Part shown: piece by piece, positions 25,538 through 34,767 of the stretch | Position numbering within the stretch: position 1 is the stretch's first letter | Layout: each line of letters starts with the position of its first letter | Assembly: GCA_965246915.1 (NCBI GenBank) | Contig: CBDFGB010000015.1 | Location: 124,001-188,000 of the forward strand | DNA: 64,000 bases | Direction of reading: 5' to 3' | DNA from: CAVRQM01 sp965246915 | GTDB taxonomy: Bacteria > Pseudomonadota > Alphaproteobacteria > Acetobacterales > Acetobacteraceae | Position numbers and translations under genes: made by a program | Notes under the pieces: model-generated | Databases searched by the model: none | Told to the model about the DNA's origin: nothing | Seen by the model: the letters and a program-made list of their open reading frames with translations, nothing else

Positions 25538-26359
25538 ATGTCCGGCAAACAACCACCGCCCGTCGATCCTTGGTATGTCGCCGAGGCGGTCGGCGACGGG
25601 ATCACCATGCTGACGGAGCCGCATGTCGCGCGGCTGTGGCGGGCAAACATCTTCGTCATCGCCGGTCGCGACCGGGCGGTTCTGGTCGATACCGGCATTG
25701 GGGTTGCGCGCCTTCGCCCGATCATCGCTGCCGTGACCGACCGGCCGATCACCCTCTTCTCGACGCACAGCCACCTGGATCATATCGGGGCGCATCACGA
25801 ATTCTCGGATTGCGAGATCCTGATCCATCCAACCGAAGTCGCTCCGTTGCGTGCGCCGAAGGGACCGACCGGGCTGGACTACGCGAGTCTGCCGGAAGCC
25901 AAGCGCGCGGAGTATCGAGCCGCGGGTTTTGCGACCGACGGCCTCATGGTCGATGCCGCGCCGGCGGGCGTCGACATCAGCCAGCACAGGTTCGCGGGCG
26001 TCGAGCCGACGCGTGTCGTGGACGAGAGCGACGTCATCGATCTTGGCGACCGACGGTTCGAGGTTTTGCATCTGCCGGGTCACTCACCAGGCAGTATCGC
26101 GTTGTGGGAGTCCGCGACGGGGATCCTGATCGCCGGCGACGCGATATATGACGGCATTCTCATCGACGCGACCGATGACGCCGACATACCGACCTATCTG
26201 CGGACCATGGAGCGCCTGCGAACGCTGCCCGTTCGGGTGGTCCATGCAGGCCACAAGCGCTCGTTCGGACGCGCGCGGATGATCGAAATCGCCGACAATT
26301 ATATCGCGAGCCGCACCAGCGCGGCCGGCGCGGCGCCGACTGAATTGGTTTCGTTCTAG
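25538..26359 (+). CDS. MBL-fold metallo-hydrolase
   Basis: 273 residues with the metallo-beta-lactamase motif THSHLDHIGAHHEF (H-x-H-x-D-H), a further ligand in LHLPGHSPGSIALWE, Asp in LIAGDAIYDG and a final His in VVHAGHKRSFG. Complete binuclear zinc site, so probably an active hydrolase of an unknown ester or lactone. Plus-strand gene between lysA and the polyamine-type ABC operon; its stop overlaps the permease stop by 4 bp. Confidence 0.88.
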   Translation: MSGKQPPPVDPWYVAEAVGDGITMLTEPHVARLWRANIFVIAGRDRAVLVDTGIGVARLRPIIAAVTDRPITLFSTHSHLDHIGAHHEFSDCEILIHPTEVAPLRAPKGPTGLDYASLPEAKRAEYRAAGFATDGLMVDAAPAGVDISQHRFAGVEPTRVVDESDVIDLGDRRFEVLHLPGHSPGSIALWESATGILIAGDAIYDGILIDATDDADIPTYLRTMERLRTLPVRVVHAGHKRSFGRARMIEIADNYIASRTSAAGAAPTELVSF

Positions 26360-27129
26360 GTCTTCCGACGCAGCGCCTGCACGCCGACCAGCAACAGAGT
26401 CAGGGCAAACAGCACGGTCGCCGCCGCGGCGATGGTGGGATCGACGCGCTCGTTCAGCCCGTCCCACATTTTCCGCGGCAGCGTGTAGACGGTGCGACTG
26501 GCGACGAACAGGGTGACCACGATCTCGTCCCATGACGTGAGGAACGCGAAGATCCCGCCCGTCGCCAGACCCGGCGCGACCTGAGGCAAGATGACGTAGC
26601 GGATCGTCTGCCACCCCGAACCACCGAGCGAGCGCGACGCCTGCTCCTGTCGCCGGTCGATGTTGGCGAGCGACGCGCCGGTGGTGATCAGGACATACGG
26701 CGCGGCGAGCAGCGTGTGGGCGAGGATCACGCCCGCGAACGTGTCCACCAGACCCCAATCGGCGAACAGCCGGTAGAACGCCAGCGCCGAGACCACCGGC
26801 GGCGTGACCAGCGGCGCGAGCGTGATCAGCCGTGCGGCCTCGCCGCCGCGGGAGGCCAGTCGCCACAACCCGATCGAGGCCAGGCCGCCGAGCGGCACGG
26901 ACAGCGCGGTGACCGCGACGCCGATGAAAAAACTCTGGACGATGGCCGAGCGCCACGCCGGATCGCCCAGCAGATTGCGATAATGGGTGAGCGACAGCTC
27001 GCCATGAGGCAGCGAAATGTAGCGCTCCGGCGTAAGCGACACCGGGATCGCGACCAGCGTGGGCAGCATCAGGAACAGCAGCACCGTCCAGGTCCCGGCC
27101 ACCAGCGCCGGCCAGCCGTAGCCCTTCAT
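26356..27129 (-). CDS. ABC transporter permease, PotC-like
   Basis: 257-residue inner-membrane permease with six spans. The coupling segment is ASRSLGGSGWQTIRYVILPQ followed by VAPGL, matching the EAA loop of spermidine/putrescine-type importers. The ATG at 27129 overlaps the PotB-like stop (ATGA). Last gene of the ATPase-binding protein-permease-permease unit. Confidence 0.9.
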   Translation of the reverse strand: MKGYGWPALVAGTWTVLLFLMLPTLVAIPVSLTPERYISLPHGELSLTHYRNLLGDPAWRSAIVQSFFIGVAVTALSVPLGGLASIGLWRLASRGGEAARLITLAPLVTPPVVSALAFYRLFADWGLVDTFAGVILAHTLLAAPYVLITTGASLANIDRRQEQASRSLGGSGWQTIRYVILPQVAPGLATGGIFAFLTSWDEIVVTLFVASRTVYTLPRKMWDGLNERVDPTIAAAATVLFALTLLLVGVQALRRKT

Positions 27130-27953
27130 CGCGCGCCGAACATCTGCCGCAGGTCGACCGCGCGCGACATCGCGGCGAGCAGCAGCAGCACCGTCAGCAG
27201 CAGGCAGGACGCCATCATCGTGCCGACGCCCCAGCGCACCGTCTGGAAGATCTGGACGCGCACGTATTCGCTGATCATCACCACCCGGCCGCCACCCAGG
27301 ATCGCCGGCGTCACGAGAAATCCCAGCGCCAGGATGAACACCAACAGTCCCGCCGCGACGATGCCGGGCAGTGACAACGGCACGAAGATGCGGACGAACG
27401 ATTGCAGCGGTCCGGCTCCGAGCGAGCGCGACGCCGGCACCAGGGCCGCATCGATCCCCCGCATGTTGGCGAACATCGGCAACACCGCGAACGGGATCAG
27501 GTAATGGACCATTCCGACGACCACGCCGAACTCGTTGCGCACCAGCGACAGCGGCGCGGCGATCAGTCCCGCCTCCATCAAGGCGTTGTTGATCAGCCCC
27601 TCCTGCCGGAGAAGCGTCAGCCAGGCGAAGGCGCGGACGAGCACCGACACCCAGAACGGCACCAGCACGAATCCGGCGATCCAGACACGATGCCGCGGAC
27701 CCGCATGCAGCATGGTCCAGGCGACGAGATAGGCCGCCGCCATCGTCACGAGCGTGGTCACCGAAGACAGCCGCAGCGTGGTCCAGAGCACACGCTGCAT
27801 CGAGTCCGACGCGATCAAGCGGGCGTAATTGCCGAAGCCGAGAGTCGGGTCGCTCACACTGATCCACAGCACGCGACCGAGCGGCGCCAGATACAGCACG
27901 CCAAGCGCCGCAAGCAGCGGCAGCACCAGCGCCCAGGAGCCGGCGCGCCGCAA
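27126..27953 (-). CDS. ABC transporter permease, PotB-like
   Basis: 275 residues, six hydrophobic spans, with the EAA-type loop PASRSLGAGPLQSFVRIFVP. Start is a TTG at 27953, 8 bp after the binding-protein stop; no ATG is better placed. Forms the membrane channel with the PotC-like protein. Confidence 0.9.
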   Translation of the reverse strand: MRRAGSWALVLPLLAALGVLYLAPLGRVLWISVSDPTLGFGNYARLIASDSMQRVLWTTLRLSSVTTLVTMAAAYLVAWTMLHAGPRHRVWIAGFVLVPFWVSVLVRAFAWLTLLRQEGLINNALMEAGLIAAPLSLVRNEFGVVVGMVHYLIPFAVLPMFANMRGIDAALVPASRSLGAGPLQSFVRIFVPLSLPGIVAAGLLVFILALGFLVTPAILGGGRVVMISEYVRVQIFQTVRWGVGTMMASCLLLTVLLLLAAMSRAVDLRQMFGAR

Positions 27954-27961
27954 CGTGGCGA

Positions 27962-29062
27962 TCAGCTCGACATGAGGTCCAGGAAGTCGTTCTGGACCTG
28001 GTCGTAGTTCTTCGCGTACCAGTCGGAGTTAATCGGAATCTGCCGGCGGTAGTTTGCCTCGGTGCCACAATCGATCCGCTGAAGCTCGGGCGTCATCATC
28101 GCGCTCGCCGCCGGGTTGGCCGGCCCGTTGCCGAGCAGCTTCAACAGCTCGATCTGCCGCTCCGGCTTCTGCATCGAGGCGACGAACGGCCAGATCGCGG
28201 GACCGGCCGGGTTCTTCGCCAGGACCGGCGGCACGCCAGGGGCCACGATGCCCTGATCCCATGTCCAGGTAAGCCGGCCCTTCGTCTCGCGGTCGAGCAC
28301 CGAGGCGCGGGTGTTCCACAGAATGCCCATGACGACCTCGCCGTCGCGGAACAATTGCTGGCTCGCCGCGCCGCCGCCCCAGAGCAGGAAATGCTCCTTG
28401 TTCGCTTTGATCAGCGCGAAGGCGCGCTTCACGTCGAGCGGATAGAGTTTCGCCGGATCGACGCCGTCCCCCAGCAGCACCGCCTCCAACGAACCGGCGA
28501 GCCACTTGTAGATGGCCCGCTTGCCCGGGAAATCCTTAAAGTTGAGGTAGTCCTTGAAGCCGTTCGGGACTTTGCCGCCGGTCTTTTCAGCGTTGTAGGC
28601 GTTGACGTAGGAATACAGATAGTTGGCGCAGCCGTAATCGGTCGCGAATTCCGGCCGCACCTTGCTTCGGTCGACGACGGTATAGTCGTATTTCTGGATG
28701 ATGCCCTGCTCGGCGAGGATCGGCAGGTAGTACAGGTCGCCGTCGGTGAGGTCCCAGGTGACCTTGCCACTGTCGACCATGGCCTTCAGCGCGCCCGGCG
28801 TCGGCTCGCCGCCCACGATGCTGACTTTGATACCGGTGTCGGCGGTAAACGGCTCGCCCCAGGCGCGACCCCAGGCGGCGACCGCATCGCCGCCGAAATT
28901 GACCAACACGATTTCGGACGGCGCGGCCGCTGCTGGCTTGACCGCCGTCGTGACACCAAGGGCTGCGAGCGCGGCTAGGAACGCGCGCCGATCGAGCGTA
29001 CCGGCTCGGACGCGCTCGGCCGCCATTTCGATCAGGTCGGCCTGGTATCGGGCGGCGTGCAT
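27962..29062 (-). CDS. PotD-like extracellular solute-binding protein
   Basis: 366-residue periplasmic binding protein of the spermidine/putrescine group. Near residue 24 it has a twin-arginine motif, LDRRAFLAALAALGV, ending in a likely cleavage region KPAAAAP, so Tat export is likely. Mature segments include IVLVNFGGDAVAAWGRAW and TWDLTDGDLYYLP. The ATG at 29062 has a GGAGG site 7 bp upstream and is preferred over the ATG at 29074. Ligand could be a polyamine, opine or other small cation. Confidence 0.88.
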   Translation of the reverse strand: MHAARYQADLIEMAAERVRAGTLDRRAFLAALAALGVTTAVKPAAAAPSEIVLVNFGGDAVAAWGRAWGEPFTADTGIKVSIVGGEPTPGALKAMVDSGKVTWDLTDGDLYYLPILAEQGIIQKYDYTVVDRSKVRPEFATDYGCANYLYSYVNAYNAEKTGGKVPNGFKDYLNFKDFPGKRAIYKWLAGSLEAVLLGDGVDPAKLYPLDVKRAFALIKANKEHFLLWGGGAASQQLFRDGEVVMGILWNTRASVLDRETKGRLTWTWDQGIVAPGVPPVLAKNPAGPAIWPFVASMQKPERQIELLKLLGNGPANPAASAMMTPELQRIDCGTEANYRRQIPINSDWYAKNYDQVQNDFLDLMSS

Positions 29063-29088
29063 GGCGGCCTCCATTCGAGGGTTAGGGT

Positions 29089-30090
29089 TCAGGGTTGATC
29101 AGCAAGAAGCGTGCTCGCCTCGGGCGGCCAGCCGACCCAGACCGCCATACCGGGCGCGAGCGGCGGCCCGCCCCAGGCCATGCGGCGCACCGACAGCGTG
29201 CCGAACGCCGCCGTTTCCACAGTCGCCTGCAGGGTGGCGCCGAGATAGGCAACATCGCGCACGAGGCCGGGCGCGCGGTTGGCAATGTCGGGCTCGCTTG
29301 CGGCCAGCGTGATCTTCTCCGGCCTGATTGCCAGCATCGCGCGCGGGGTCGCGACGGCCCCGCGATGCAGGATGGCGCGGCCGCCGATGTCGAGGCGCTG
29401 CATGTCGCCGTCGCGATTGCGCACGGACGCGACGAGGCAATTGCTGCTGCCGAGAAATTCGGCGGCGAAGCGGTTGTGCGGATGCTCATACAGCGCGGTC
29501 GGTTCGCCGACCTGTTCGAGCCGGCCGCGATGGACGATGGCGATGCGGTCCGACATCGACAGCGCCTCGTCCTGATCGTGCGTGACGTAGACGAAGGTGG
29601 TGCCGAGTTGGGCGTGCAGCGCCTTCAGCTCGATCTGGACCTCGGCGCGCAATTGGCGGTCTAGCGCGCCCAGAGGCTCGTCGAGCAGCAGCAGCCCCGG
29701 CTCGAACACCAGGGCGCGGGCAATGGCGACCCGCTGCTGCTGGCCGCCAGAGAGTTGACGCGGAAGCCGGTCTTCCATGTTCGCAAGGCGCACCAGGGAG
29801 AGCGCGCCGCGCACCCGCCGCGCCGTCTCGGCCCGGTTCACGCCGCGCACCCGCAGCGGATAGCCGACGTTGGCGGCCACCGTCATGTGCGGGAACAGCG
29901 CGTAGCCCTGGAACACCATGCCGAAATTGCGTCGTTCCGGCGGCGTCGCAGTGATCGCGCGATCGTCGACCAGGATGTCGCCCGCGGTCGGCGCGGTGAA
30001 TCCGGCGATCATCATCAGCAGTGTGGTCTTGCCGGAGCCGGACGGCCCGAGCAGCGTCAGAAACTCGCCGCCCCGGACGATGAGCGACAC
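29089..30090 (-). CDS. ABC transporter ATP-binding protein, PotA-like (5' end uncertain)
   Basis: 333 residues as drawn: Walker A GPSGSGKTT, LSGGQQQRVAIARAL, Walker B LLLLDEPLGALD, H-loop VYVTHDQDEALSMSD, then a C-terminal TOBE domain. The GTG at 30090 cuts off the first ABC strand. In the same frame upstream, conserved coding (RLELRGLTKAYDTHLAVDD) continues to about 30162, but no ATG, GTG or TTG is found before a stop. A CTG at 30162 would give a normal 357-residue protein. First gene of the importer operon. Confidence 0.85.
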   Translation of the reverse strand: MSLIVRGGEFLTLLGPSGSGKTTLLMMIAGFTAPTAGDILVDDRAITATPPERRNFGMVFQGYALFPHMTVAANVGYPLRVRGVNRAETARRVRGALSLVRLANMEDRLPRQLSGGQQQRVAIARALVFEPGLLLLDEPLGALDRQLRAEVQIELKALHAQLGTTFVYVTHDQDEALSMSDRIAIVHRGRLEQVGEPTALYEHPHNRFAAEFLGSSNCLVASVRNRDGDMQRLDIGGRAILHRGAVATPRAMLAIRPEKITLAASEPDIANRAPGLVRDVAYLGATLQATVETAAFGTLSVRRMAWGGPPLAPGMAVWVGWPPEASTLLADQP

Positions 30091-30282
30091 GTCGTCGACC
30101 GCGAGATGCGTGTCATAGGCTTTCGTCAGACCGCGAAGTTCGAGGCGGGCGCTTCTGGCCAGGACGTCACCTCGCGCGATTTCGCGAGGATGATGCGGAG
30201 CGAACCCTCGTCTGGCAAGGATCGTCGAAGGGTCAGCTTTGCCTGCCTAATGGCGCGCTGCTCGACTAAAAGAACATCTTTA

Positions 30283-30552
30283 TCAGTAGGCTGGATACGT
30301 CCGTGGATAGATGACCTGATCCGGTGGGCCCGCCGGCACCGGCGCGCCGACCTTGCCGCAGGAAGCGAGCGCTAGAAGCGCTGTTACGACCAACAGCGCT
30401 GGCGCGACCGCGGTCGCCAAACACGCGGCATTGCGAGGCTCCCCCGCACCGCAGCCTTCACCACAATGGGGCGCCAGGATACGTTGTTCCTCCTCCTTAT
30501 GGAGAAGGCTGGGGTGGCGCGCGCGGGTCCAGCCCGATCGAGCGTTCCTCAT
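30283..30552 (-). CDS. Small lipoprotein (LptM-like)
   Basis: The C-terminal part has a signal segment and lipobox, LLALASC, followed by GKVGAPVPAGPPDQ, like the short LptM lipoproteins that follow argH in many proteobacteria. From the ATG at 30552, which overlaps the argH stop (ATGA), it is 89 residues. The first 44 codons, however, are made of REP-like inverted repeats. A TTG at 30420 would give a 45-residue protein of normal size. Start therefore unsure. Likely supports LPS-transport assembly at the outer membrane. Confidence 0.7.
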   Translation of the reverse strand: MRNARSGWTRARHPSLLHKEEEQRILAPHCGEGCGAGEPRNAACLATAVAPALLVVTALLALASCGKVGAPVPAGPPDQVIYPRTYPAY

Positions 30553-31961
30553 AACCGACCCAGCCACGCCGCCGCCTGCGACGCGACGTTCGCCGGCGCG
30601 GTCCCGCCGAAACTCACGCGGGAGGCGACCGACGCCTCCACGTCCAGCACCGAGAACACGTCGGCCGTGATGCGTGGCTCGACCGACTGCATGTCGGCAA
30701 GGCTGAGTGCCGCCAGCTCGACGCCGCGCGCCTCGGCCGCCCGCACCAGTTGCCCGGTGACGTGATGCGCCGTGCGGAACGGCAGATTGAGAACCCGCAC
30801 CAGCCAGTCCGCCAGATCGGTCGCCGTGGAAAACCCCGCACCGGCCGCGGCGCGCAATCGTGGCAGATCCGGGCGCAGGTCGTGCACCATGCCGGCCATC
30901 GCGGCCAACCCCAGCGCCCAGGCCGCGGACGCGTCGAACACCGGTTCCTTGTCCTCCTGCATGTCCTTCGCGTACGCCATCGGCAGGCCCTTCATCACCG
31001 TCAGCAACGCCACCAGCGCGCCGGCGATCCGGCCTGTCTTGGCCCGCACCAGTTCGGCGGCGTCCGGATTGCGCTTTTGCGGCATGATGGAGCTGCCGGT
31101 CGTGAAGGCGTCGGACAGGCCCACGAACTGATACGGCGTGCTGCACCAGATCACGATCTCCTCGGCCAGCCGCGACAGATGCATCGCCGAAATCGCGGCG
31201 GCTGCGAGGAACTCCAGGGCGAAGTCCCGATCGGACACGGCGTCCAGGGAGTTCGCGGTCGGACGGTCGAACCCCAGTGCCGCCGCCGTCATCGCGCGAT
31301 CGATCGGGAACGAGGTGCCGGCCAGCGCCGCCGAGCCCAGCGGACACTCGTTCAGCCGCCGCCGCGCATCGGCCAGCCGCCCGCGATCGCGGGAGAACAT
31401 CTCGACATAGGCGAGCATGTGATGGCCGAACGTCACTGGCTGCGCCGTCTGCAGGTGCGTGAAACCGGGCATCGGGTCAGCCGCGTGCTCCGCCGCCCGT
31501 TCCGCCAGCGCCCGCATCAGCCTAGCCAGCTGCGCATCCGTGGCGTCGATAGCGTCGCGAACCCATAGGCGGAAATCGGTCGCCACCTGGTCGTTGCGGC
31601 TGCGCGCCGTGTGCAGCCGGCGGCCGGCGTCGCCAATGCGCTCGACCAGCCGGACCTCGATGTTGGTGTGGATGTCCTCAAGCGCCGCGTCGAAACTGAA
31701 CCGTCCTGCCTCGATTTCGGCGGCGATGGCGGCTAGACCTTGGTCGATAGCGTGCGCATCTTCGGCCGAGAGGATCCCGACCCGCGCGAGCATGGCGGCA
31801 TGCGCCCGCGAGCCGGCGACGTCCTGGCGCCAGAGCGCCTGGTCGAACCCGATGGAGGCGTTGATGTCGCGCATGATCGCCGACGGGCCGGCGGAGAAGC
31901 GGCCGCCCCATTGCAGTTTCTCGTCGGGCTTGCCCGCCGGCTGGACGATCGATTCGGGCAC
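30549..31961 (-). CDS. argH: Argininosuccinate lyase
   Basis: 470-residue lyase, last step of arginine synthesis (argininosuccinate to arginine plus fumarate). The fumarase-superfamily signature GSSIMPQKRNPD is intact, with HTARSRNDQVATD and MPGFTHLQTAQP further upstream. The GTG at 31961 gives the usual length; the divergent thioredoxin-like gene starts only 15 bp away, so their promoters must overlap the coding starts. Coupled to the lipoprotein gene. Confidence 0.95.
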   Translation of the reverse strand: MPESIVQPAGKPDEKLQWGGRFSAGPSAIMRDINASIGFDQALWRQDVAGSRAHAAMLARVGILSAEDAHAIDQGLAAIAAEIEAGRFSFDAALEDIHTNIEVRLVERIGDAGRRLHTARSRNDQVATDFRLWVRDAIDATDAQLARLMRALAERAAEHAADPMPGFTHLQTAQPVTFGHHMLAYVEMFSRDRGRLADARRRLNECPLGSAALAGTSFPIDRAMTAAALGFDRPTANSLDAVSDRDFALEFLAAAAISAMHLSRLAEEIVIWCSTPYQFVGLSDAFTTGSSIMPQKRNPDAAELVRAKTGRIAGALVALLTVMKGLPMAYAKDMQEDKEPVFDASAAWALGLAAMAGMVHDLRPDLPRLRAAAGAGFSTATDLADWLVRVLNLPFRTAHHVTGQLVRAAEARGVELAALSLADMQSVEPRITADVFSVLDVEASVASRVSFGGTAPANVASQAAAWLGRL

Positions 31962-31976
31962 GCGAGGAAAAACTCC

Positions 31977-32570
31977 ATGGGTTTGAACCGCCGCGGGGTC
32001 ATGACGCTCGTCATGTGCGGGGGCGTGGCGACCGTAACCGCCGCCAATCTGATCCGCAAACCGCAGTCCTATCCGGTGTCGAGGCCCGTCGCGGCGCCAG
32101 TGGCAAACATGGAGGTCGGCGGGCTGGACGGTCTGGTCATGACCGAGCCACCGAAGCGGTTGCCGGATTTTGTCTTTCAGGACGGCGAGGGCGGCCGACA
32201 CGACATGTCGGAGTTGCGCGGCCGGCCGGTCGTGCTGAACCTCTGGGCGACCTGGTGCCAGCCCTGCATCGCAGAATTGCCCTCGCTCGCCGCGCTCGCG
32301 CGGACGCAGGGACCCGACGGTATCGCCGTGGTGGCGCTGTCGACCGACCGCGGCGGCGTGGCGACGGTGCGGAAGTTTCTCGCGGCGCACGCGATCGACC
32401 TGCCGGTCTGGGTCGACCCGCCGGGTGCATCGGGCGAGGCCCTCGGGGCGCGCGGCTTGCCCACCACGATCCTGATCGATCGGAACGGGCTGGAACGGGC
32501 GCGCTTCGAGGGTGCGGCCGATTGGTCGAGCGAAGCCGCAAAGGCCGCGATCCTGCGGGTCGCGGGTTAG
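31977..32570 (+). CDS. TlpA-like thiol-disulfide oxidoreductase
   Basis: 197 residues. An N-terminal hydrophobic segment (VMTLVMCGGVATVTAANLI) anchors or exports it. The thioredoxin domain has LNLWATWCQPCIAELPSLAA with an intact WCxxC, and the cis-Pro in LGARGLPTTILIDR. Periplasmic reductant for cytochrome c or other thiols. GAGGA lies upstream of the ATG. It is divergent from argH, a common pairing in Rhodospirillales. Confidence 0.9.
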   Translation: MGLNRRGVMTLVMCGGVATVTAANLIRKPQSYPVSRPVAAPVANMEVGGLDGLVMTEPPKRLPDFVFQDGEGGRHDMSELRGRPVVLNLWATWCQPCIAELPSLAALARTQGPDGIAVVALSTDRGGVATVRKFLAAHAIDLPVWVDPPGASGEALGARGLPTTILIDRNGLERARFEGAADWSSEAAKAAILRVAG

Positions 32571-33322
32571 GCGACGACCGCTCGCCACGCCTGGGCCGCG
32601 CCCCAGCGTTCGCCATTCTCGGGCACCAGCCGATGCAGCGATGCGTCACAGGCATTGCCCGCCGGTAGCGGGCTCGCATGGGCCACACGCACTTCGGCAT
32701 TGCGCGCGCCGAACCGCTCCAGAGCCTGCGTCATGCGGATCGACGCGGCGCGTGACAGCGGGCCGCCGCCGGCCAGCCGTAGCACGAGAATTTTTCGCTG
32801 CGGCGCTCGCAGCACCAGCCGTAACTTCGTAGCGAGGTATTCGAACTGCGCCAGCACGGCCGGCAGGAACAGCGGGATGTCGGCCTCGTCGATACGCCGC
32901 CGCCGCGCGCCCTCCGACAGATCGTCCTTCTCGTGCGCGCCGCGCAGGTGGAAATAGTGGTGGAAGAAGACGACGTAGCGCGAGTCGAGGACGGAATCGT
33001 GGTTTTCCCACCGTCCGATCCCGAGGTTGCGCAGTTGCAGGAGCTGGGCGAAATCCTCCTCCAACAGGCGCACGACGCTTTCGACCGGCGTCACGAGGTT
33101 GTCGAAGAACCCGCCGCCCAGCATCGGCACGCCCAGCTCGCGCAGCCGGACGGAGGGCGCGCAGGTCTCGCCGAGCGAGATGAAGATCGGTGCATCGGCC
33201 GCGTCCAGTCGTTGCTCGGCCGCCACCAGCCGGCGGCGGATCGCGCTCGGCGTGCACTCCGCCATCCTGTCAAGCAGCAGCGCGCGCAGCGTGTCAGCGG
33301 GGTAGCCGTTGATCATGTCCAT
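32567..33322 (-). CDS. DUF1796 papain-like cysteine peptidase-family protein
   Basis: 251 residues with the DUF1796 opening ISLGETCAPSVRLRELGVPM, where Cys is the presumed nucleophile, and a later VVFFHHYFHLRG segment. These proteins are frequent in glycan and capsule clusters. It is divergent from a glycosyltransferase gene and stops inside the end of the thioredoxin gene (4-bp overlap). Proteolysis has not been established for the family, to my knowledge. Confidence 0.75.
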   Translation of the reverse strand: MDMINGYPADTLRALLLDRMAECTPSAIRRRLVAAEQRLDAADAPIFISLGETCAPSVRLRELGVPMLGGGFFDNLVTPVESVVRLLEEDFAQLLQLRNLGIGRWENHDSVLDSRYVVFFHHYFHLRGAHEKDDLSEGARRRRIDEADIPLFLPAVLAQFEYLATKLRLVLRAPQRKILVLRLAGGGPLSRAASIRMTQALERFGARNAEVRVAHASPLPAGNACDASLHRLVPENGERWGAAQAWRAVVA

Positions 33323-33403
33323 GTACGGCGAGCTTACAGGAGCACCGCCCGTGGATCACGTCGACGGATCGGAGTATGTTCGGTTCGTTCCTGATCGGGA
33401 GGC

Positions 33404-34681
33404 TTGGTGGATTCTCGTCCGTTGCGGATCATCCTGTCGCGGCGCGGCGAGCTGCTGACCTTCGATCGCGCCGCCGGCGGCGTGCGGTTCGGCGCGTTGG
33501 CGACGAGTGCCGCCAATGTCGGCCTGGCCCGAGACAGCAACTCGGTGGTCGCGCCGACCAGCTCGACCATCACCTGCGTCCCGCACGCCCAGCCGCCTTT
33601 CGCGACCCTTTCCGGCCTCGACACCGACCAGACCGTGCTCCTTGCCGATGCCCGGCTGCTGAGCACGTTGCGCGACCTCGCGACCGCCACGTGGGTTCGG
33701 CAGCAACCATCCCGCGCGATTGGCGGGTCGGCGTTTTTGCGCGGCCTCGCGTGGCCGAGTGATTTCGTGGCCGCGATCGGCGACGTGAGCATCGATCTGG
33801 CCGCCTCGCTCGACCTGCTGCAAAGCCCGGCCGACCCGGACGCGCTGTTCGTGATCGATCCGGACGCGCGCATCGAACGGCTGATGCGCTACGACCCGAT
33901 GGTCGCCTACACGGCGTTCGGGCCGAACATGTCGTTGTTCCGCTGCCTCGAATCCTCACTGTATTCGCTCTCGCGTGTCGCCCAGTTTCCCGGCCGCGTG
34001 CTGATCCTGTCCGACCGCGGGCAGGCCGATCTCGAGTTCCTGGTTCCCGGCGAACTTCGACATCGTACACGGTTCGAGCGGATGGCTGCGTCGGACGTCA
34101 TGGCCATGGCGCTCGCCCGCTACCGCCTGCCAAGGCTCGCGGCCGCGCAATTGGCCAGGCCGCTGCTGTATGTCGACACAGACGTCATTTTCGACCGACC
34201 GATCGAGCCGTTGCTGGTCGAGGTGCTTCAGGCTCGTCGCCTCTGCGTCTTCGCCGAGGACCACCTGCACAACAAGGGCGACTTCTATGGGGCAAAGCTG
34301 TTTGCCGCCGACCCGGGCTTCGCCCCAGCCAACGAGCGCGGCTTCTCCACCGGCGTGATCGGCATCCCCGACGTCGCGGCGGCGGCCGAGCCGTTCGACG
34401 CGCTGCTGGCGCTGGCCATGGCGCAATGCGCGCGGCACGGCACCAGCGGCCTGCCGGCGTTCGACCAGCGTTTCGCGAACTACCTTTTCCACAAGCTGAT
34501 CGACTACGACGACACGGTGATCAATCGCCACGAAACATATTGCAATGGCCGAGATCCCGACCCCGCCCGCCGGCTCGGCCTTGCGCATTTCGCCGGAGGG
34601 CTGGGCAACGCCACTCCGAAGCTCGCTCGGATGAGCGCCTATCTCGCGACATTGCTGCAAACCGATCCGGCACCCCGCTGA
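33404..34681 (+). CDS. Putative glycosyltransferase (GT-A fold, DxD motif)
   Basis: 425 residues. The first 150 show no known domain. From about 170 it resembles a nucleotide-diphospho-sugar transferase: SLFRCLESSLYSLSRVAQFP, then the metal/nucleotide DxD motif in PLLYVDTDVIFDRPI, and an acceptor-side TGVIGIP and FDQRFANYLF. Start is TTG 33404 or GTG 33407 behind GGGAGG. First of two plus-strand transferase genes in the surface-glycan cluster. Confidence 0.75.
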   Translation: MVDSRPLRIILSRRGELLTFDRAAGGVRFGALATSAANVGLARDSNSVVAPTSSTITCVPHAQPPFATLSGLDTDQTVLLADARLLSTLRDLATATWVRQQPSRAIGGSAFLRGLAWPSDFVAAIGDVSIDLAASLDLLQSPADPDALFVIDPDARIERLMRYDPMVAYTAFGPNMSLFRCLESSLYSLSRVAQFPGRVLILSDRGQADLEFLVPGELRHRTRFERMAASDVMAMALARYRLPRLAAAQLARPLLYVDTDVIFDRPIEPLLVEVLQARRLCVFAEDHLHNKGDFYGAKLFAADPGFAPANERGFSTGVIGIPDVAAAAEPFDALLALAMAQCARHGTSGLPAFDQRFANYLFHKLIDYDDTVINRHETYCNGRDPDPARRLGLAHFAGGLGNATPKLARMSAYLATLLQTDPAPR

Positions 34682-34767
34682 GGTCGAGGAAAGCCGGGGC
34701 ACCCGCATGAACTGGCGACGATGTTCGGCACGGGCCAGACTGCGCGCCGGAGCGGATTGAGGCGGCG

